DNA of 64,000 bases from Gorsachius magnificus (taxonomy: Eukaryota; Chordata; Aves; Pelecaniformes; Ardeidae). Shown piece after piece: positions 61,583-64,000 of the stretch. The position numbers and the translations under genes are program-made. Every line of letters starts with the position of its first letter. Position 1 is the first letter of the stretch. A model generated the notes under the pieces. That model ran no database searches. It was given only the letters and a program-made list of their open reading frames with translations, and was not told where the DNA came from. The DNA is taken from NCBI GenBank assembly GCA_034008185.1, contig CM067081.1:992001-1056000 (forward strand), given 5' to 3'.

Positions 61583-62409
61583 TGTGGTGGGGTGACCCTG
61601 GCTGGATGCTGGGTGCCCCCCAAAGCTGCTCTGTAGCTGCCCTCTTCAACAGGACAGGGGAGGGAAAAATCAATCGAAAGGTTCGTGGGTCAAGATGAGG
61701 ATAGGGGGAAGGTTCGTGGGTCAAGATGAGGACAGGGGGAGATCACTCACCAGTTACCGTCATGGGCAGAACAGGCTCAGCTTGGTGAAATCAGTTTAAT
61801 TTGTCGCCAATCAAATCAGAGTAGGAGAGGATAAAAACCCCCTGAATCTTAAAACACCTTCCCCCCACACCTCCCTTCTTCCCAGGCTCAAGTTCACTCC
61901 CAAATTCTTTCCCTCCTGGGGAATGGGGGTTGGGGTCAGTTCATCCCACGCTGTCCCTGCCGCTCCTTCCTCCCCAGGGGAGGACTCCTCACACTCCTCC
62001 CTGCTCCATCCTGGGGTCCCACCATGGCAGACAGTCCTCTGTGAACTGCTCCAGCCTGGGTCCTTCCCACGGGGTCACAGCCTCCTTGGGGCACCCCCTG
62101 CTCCGGAGTGGGGTCCTCCCCGGGCTGCAGGTGGGGATCTGCTCCCCCGTGGGGTCCTTGGGCTGCAGGGGCACAGCCTGCCCCACCATGGGCTGCCCCA
62201 GGGGCTGAGGGGAATCTGCTCCGGCACCTGGAGCTCCTCCTGCACCGGCCTGGGGGGCTGCAGGGCTGCTCCTCTCACTCCTCTCTCCTACTACTGTCCC
62301 GCAGCAGGGTTTTTTCCTTCTTAAATACATGATCCCAGAGGTGCTACCACCGTTGCTGATGGGCTTGGCCTTGGCCAGCGGCAGACACAGGGAAAGCTTC
62401 TGGCAGCTT
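61583..62409 (-). mobile_element. Solo LTR of an avian endogenous retrovirus, right-hand (3') part
   Basis: Starts TGTGGTGGGGTGACCCTGG and continues through GGTTCGTGGGTCAAGATGAGG, CAGTTACCGTCATGGGCAGA and CACAGCCTCCTTGGGG to GAAAGCTTCTGGCAGCTT. There a CR1 interrupts it. The GGTTCGTGGGTCAAGATGAG block is present twice (about 61,680 and 61,711). The element resumes at 63,223. In minus orientation the LTR has TG...CA ends. No internal retroviral genes remain. Confidence 0.85.
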
Positions 62410-63222
62410 ATAGAATCATAGAATCATAGAATCACCTCGGTTGGAAAAGCCCTTTAAGATCATCGAGTCCAACCGTTAACCTAACCCTGCCATCCCACCA
62501 CTAAACCCTGGCCCTCAGCACCTCATCGATCCTTCTTTTAAATCCCTCCAGGGATGGGGACTCCACCACCTCCCTGGGCAGCCCATTCCAGAGCCTGACA
62601 GCCCTCTCGGGGAAGAAGTTTTTCCTAATGTCCAGCCTAAACCTGCCCTGGGCAGCTTCAAGCCATTCCCCCCCCCCTCGCCTCCTCGCTCCAGGCGAAC
62701 CCCCCCAGCTCCCCCAGCCGCCCCGTATGACTTGTGCTCCAGACCCCCCCCAGCTTGGTTGCTCTCCTCTGGACCTGTTCCAGCAAGGCAACATCTTTCT
62801 TGGAGTGAGGGGCCCAAAACTGAACACAGGATTTGAGGTGCGGCCTCACCAGCACCGAGTACAGGGGCACGGTCCCTGCCCTGCTCCTGCTGGCCACACC
62901 ACTCCTGATACAAGCCAGGATGCCGCTGGCCTTCTTGGCCACCTGGGCACCCTGCTGGCTCATATTCAGCCGGCTGTCAATCAGTACCCCCAGGTCTTTT
63001 TCCACCAGGCAGCTTTCCAGCCCCTCTGCCCCAAGCCTGTAGCGCTGCATGGGGTTGTGGTGACCCCAGGGCAGGACCTGGCCCTTGGCCTTGTTGACCC
63101 TCATACAGTTGGCCTGGGCCCATCGATCCAGCCTGGCCAGGTCCCTCTGCAGAGCCCTCCTCCCCTCAAGCAGATCAACACTCCCACCCAGTTTGGTGTC
63201 ATCTGCAAATTTACTGAGGGTG
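62410..63222 (-). mobile_element. CR1 LINE inserted into the LTR
   Basis: Starts with three GAATCATA tail repeats, typical of a CR1 3' end, and ends at the RT-domain FADD motif region ([17 protein letters not shown] on the - strand, near 63,200). 5'-truncated at about 813 bp, with small deletions and frame breaks near 62,670-62,750. It splits the LTR precisely, so it inserted later. Confidence 0.93.
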
Positions 63223-63292
63223 AACTTCTCACAGAAGCCCACCCTGTAGCCCCCCCGCCCCCCCCAAAACCTTGCCATGCCAACTCAATACA
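63223..63292 (-). mobile_element. Solo LTR, left-hand (5') part after the CR1 insertion
   Basis: Resumes at CTTCTCACAGAAGCCCACCC and ends at CCATGCCAACTCAATACA. Read on the - strand it begins TGTATTGAGTTGGCATGG, a TG start. Confidence 0.85.
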
Positions 63293-63412
63293 CTGGAACA
63301 GTGAAAGTGTTTGGAAGGATGCACCTCTGGAGGGTGAAGATTTCTTTTTTGGTGAAATTCACAGTCACCGGATTGTGGGGAGGCAGTGGGATAAGTAGGC
63401 TGGGAGGGATTA

Positions 63413-63610
63413 GTCGCGTTTCTGGAGGGTGAGTCCCACAGGACCTTTATGGACAGCAGTCTGTGTGCAAGCCGTGGCCACCAGCAGAACTTCAGGAGAT
63501 AAGAATGAGCTTGCCGTGTCCCGGTTATGTTGCTTTGCCCAGGTTGTTACTACATCCTGGAGATGAGGTGCTGCATGGATGGCCTTGATCTGGGCCAGTT
63601 CATGCTCTCT
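63413..63610 (-). other. Candidate coding block, unidentified
   Basis: An open - strand block of 66 codons, bounded by stops at 63,611 and 63,410. It includes ELAQIKAIHAAPHLQDVV, TTWAKQHNRDTASSFLSPEV and LLVATACTQTAVHKGP. Possible acceptors (TAAAG or GGCCCAG) are weak and no donor is convincing. It could be an old gene or transposon remnant, or chance. Confidence 0.2.
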
Positions 63611-63612
63611 TT

Positions 63613-64000
63613 AGAACTCTAGTTGTGGTGTATTACGTTTCTGGGCACGTTACCTGCAAGTGTAATCAAGGCCCCTCCTCTCTTTGATCCCGGGCTGGAG
63701 TTTCCAACCTCTGCCCTGGGGCCACAGCGCTTCCCTGGCATTCTTAATGAATGCATTTTTCCTGTTCTTCGGTGGCTTTTCTCACTTATGCTGTTTGCAA
63801 AATTGTAGTGGAATTCTGAAATTGCATTGCCTCAATGGAATTAATTTACATGCATTTTATCAAATCTCTCATTTCTAGACTCCTGTGGCGTCTAGAGACC
63901 ATGCTGGATGTATTAACATCAAAGATGGCAGACCCGGCACCTCCTTTCCTCGCCTTACGTCTTCTGCTCTCCCCTTGCTTATTTTGTGGGTTATGCTAAT
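63613..64000. other. Intergenic DNA, no feature recognised
   Basis: AT-rich unique sequence up to the window edge. A GTAACG donor-like site on the - strand near 63,651 is not tied to a recognised exon. Confidence 0.4.

Noticed and set aside
54400..64000. Neuromedin B (NMB), the human neighbour of WDR73
   Set aside because: No sequence encoding the conserved GNLWATGHFM core was seen on either strand.

Overview
This is vertebrate, almost certainly avian, genomic DNA. Three things point that way: many 5'-truncated CR1 LINE fragments that end in the ATTCTRTG-type 3' tail, two solo LTRs of a bird endogenous-retrovirus type, and a very GC-rich, minisatellite-rich, poly-G/poly-C left half typical of bird microchromosomes or subtelomeric DNA. 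There is no bacterial-type gene organisation. Nearly all long open frames in positions 1-32,000 are artefacts of GC-rich tandem repeats.

Positions 1-32,246 hold one coding exon that I can recognise. It lies at 18,146-18,256 on the + strand and matches the alternative N-terminus (PDE2A2-type, membrane-targeting) of phosphodiesterase PDE2A, inside a CpG-rich promoter. The rest of this half is a mosaic. About fifteen different minisatellites (units of about 5 to 75 bp) alternate with short AT-richer islands full of TAATTA/ATTA homeodomain-like motifs, which look like candidate conserved non-coding elements. A degenerate telomere-like TAGGGC/TTAGGG array sits at 583-877. A 500-N assembly gap (32,247-32,746) ends this block.

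Positions 32,900-38,730 carry the 3' two thirds of ARRB1 (beta-arrestin-1) on the + strand: ten exons from Ile119 (human numbering) to the stop codon, then a 3'UTR with a poly(A) signal at 38,707. The exons before Ile119 are absent, and so is one internal exon of about 71 bp (residues 342-364). The internal loss probably reflects assembly failure in a poly-C/poly-G tract. The 24-bp alternative exon of the long isoform is present.

Positions 38,735-46,500 are intergenic and packed with CR1 fragments and one LTR. Positions 46,779-53,020 contain a complete eight-exon WDR73 gene on the - strand (387 residues predicted), convergent with ARRB1. Its promoter lies in a CpG island and is followed upstream by a TGGGC/TCGGC pentanucleotide array and a tail-to-tail pair of CR1s.

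Positions 54,400-64,000 are lower in GC and mostly intergenic. They hold CR1 fragments, a second LTR split by a younger CR1 insertion, and two weak minus-strand candidate exons that I cannot identify.

PDE2A and ARRB1 both belong to human 11q13.4, whereas WDR73 belongs to human 15q25.2. Both the gap and the ARRB1-WDR73 junction therefore deserve checking as possible misjoins or lineage rearrangements.
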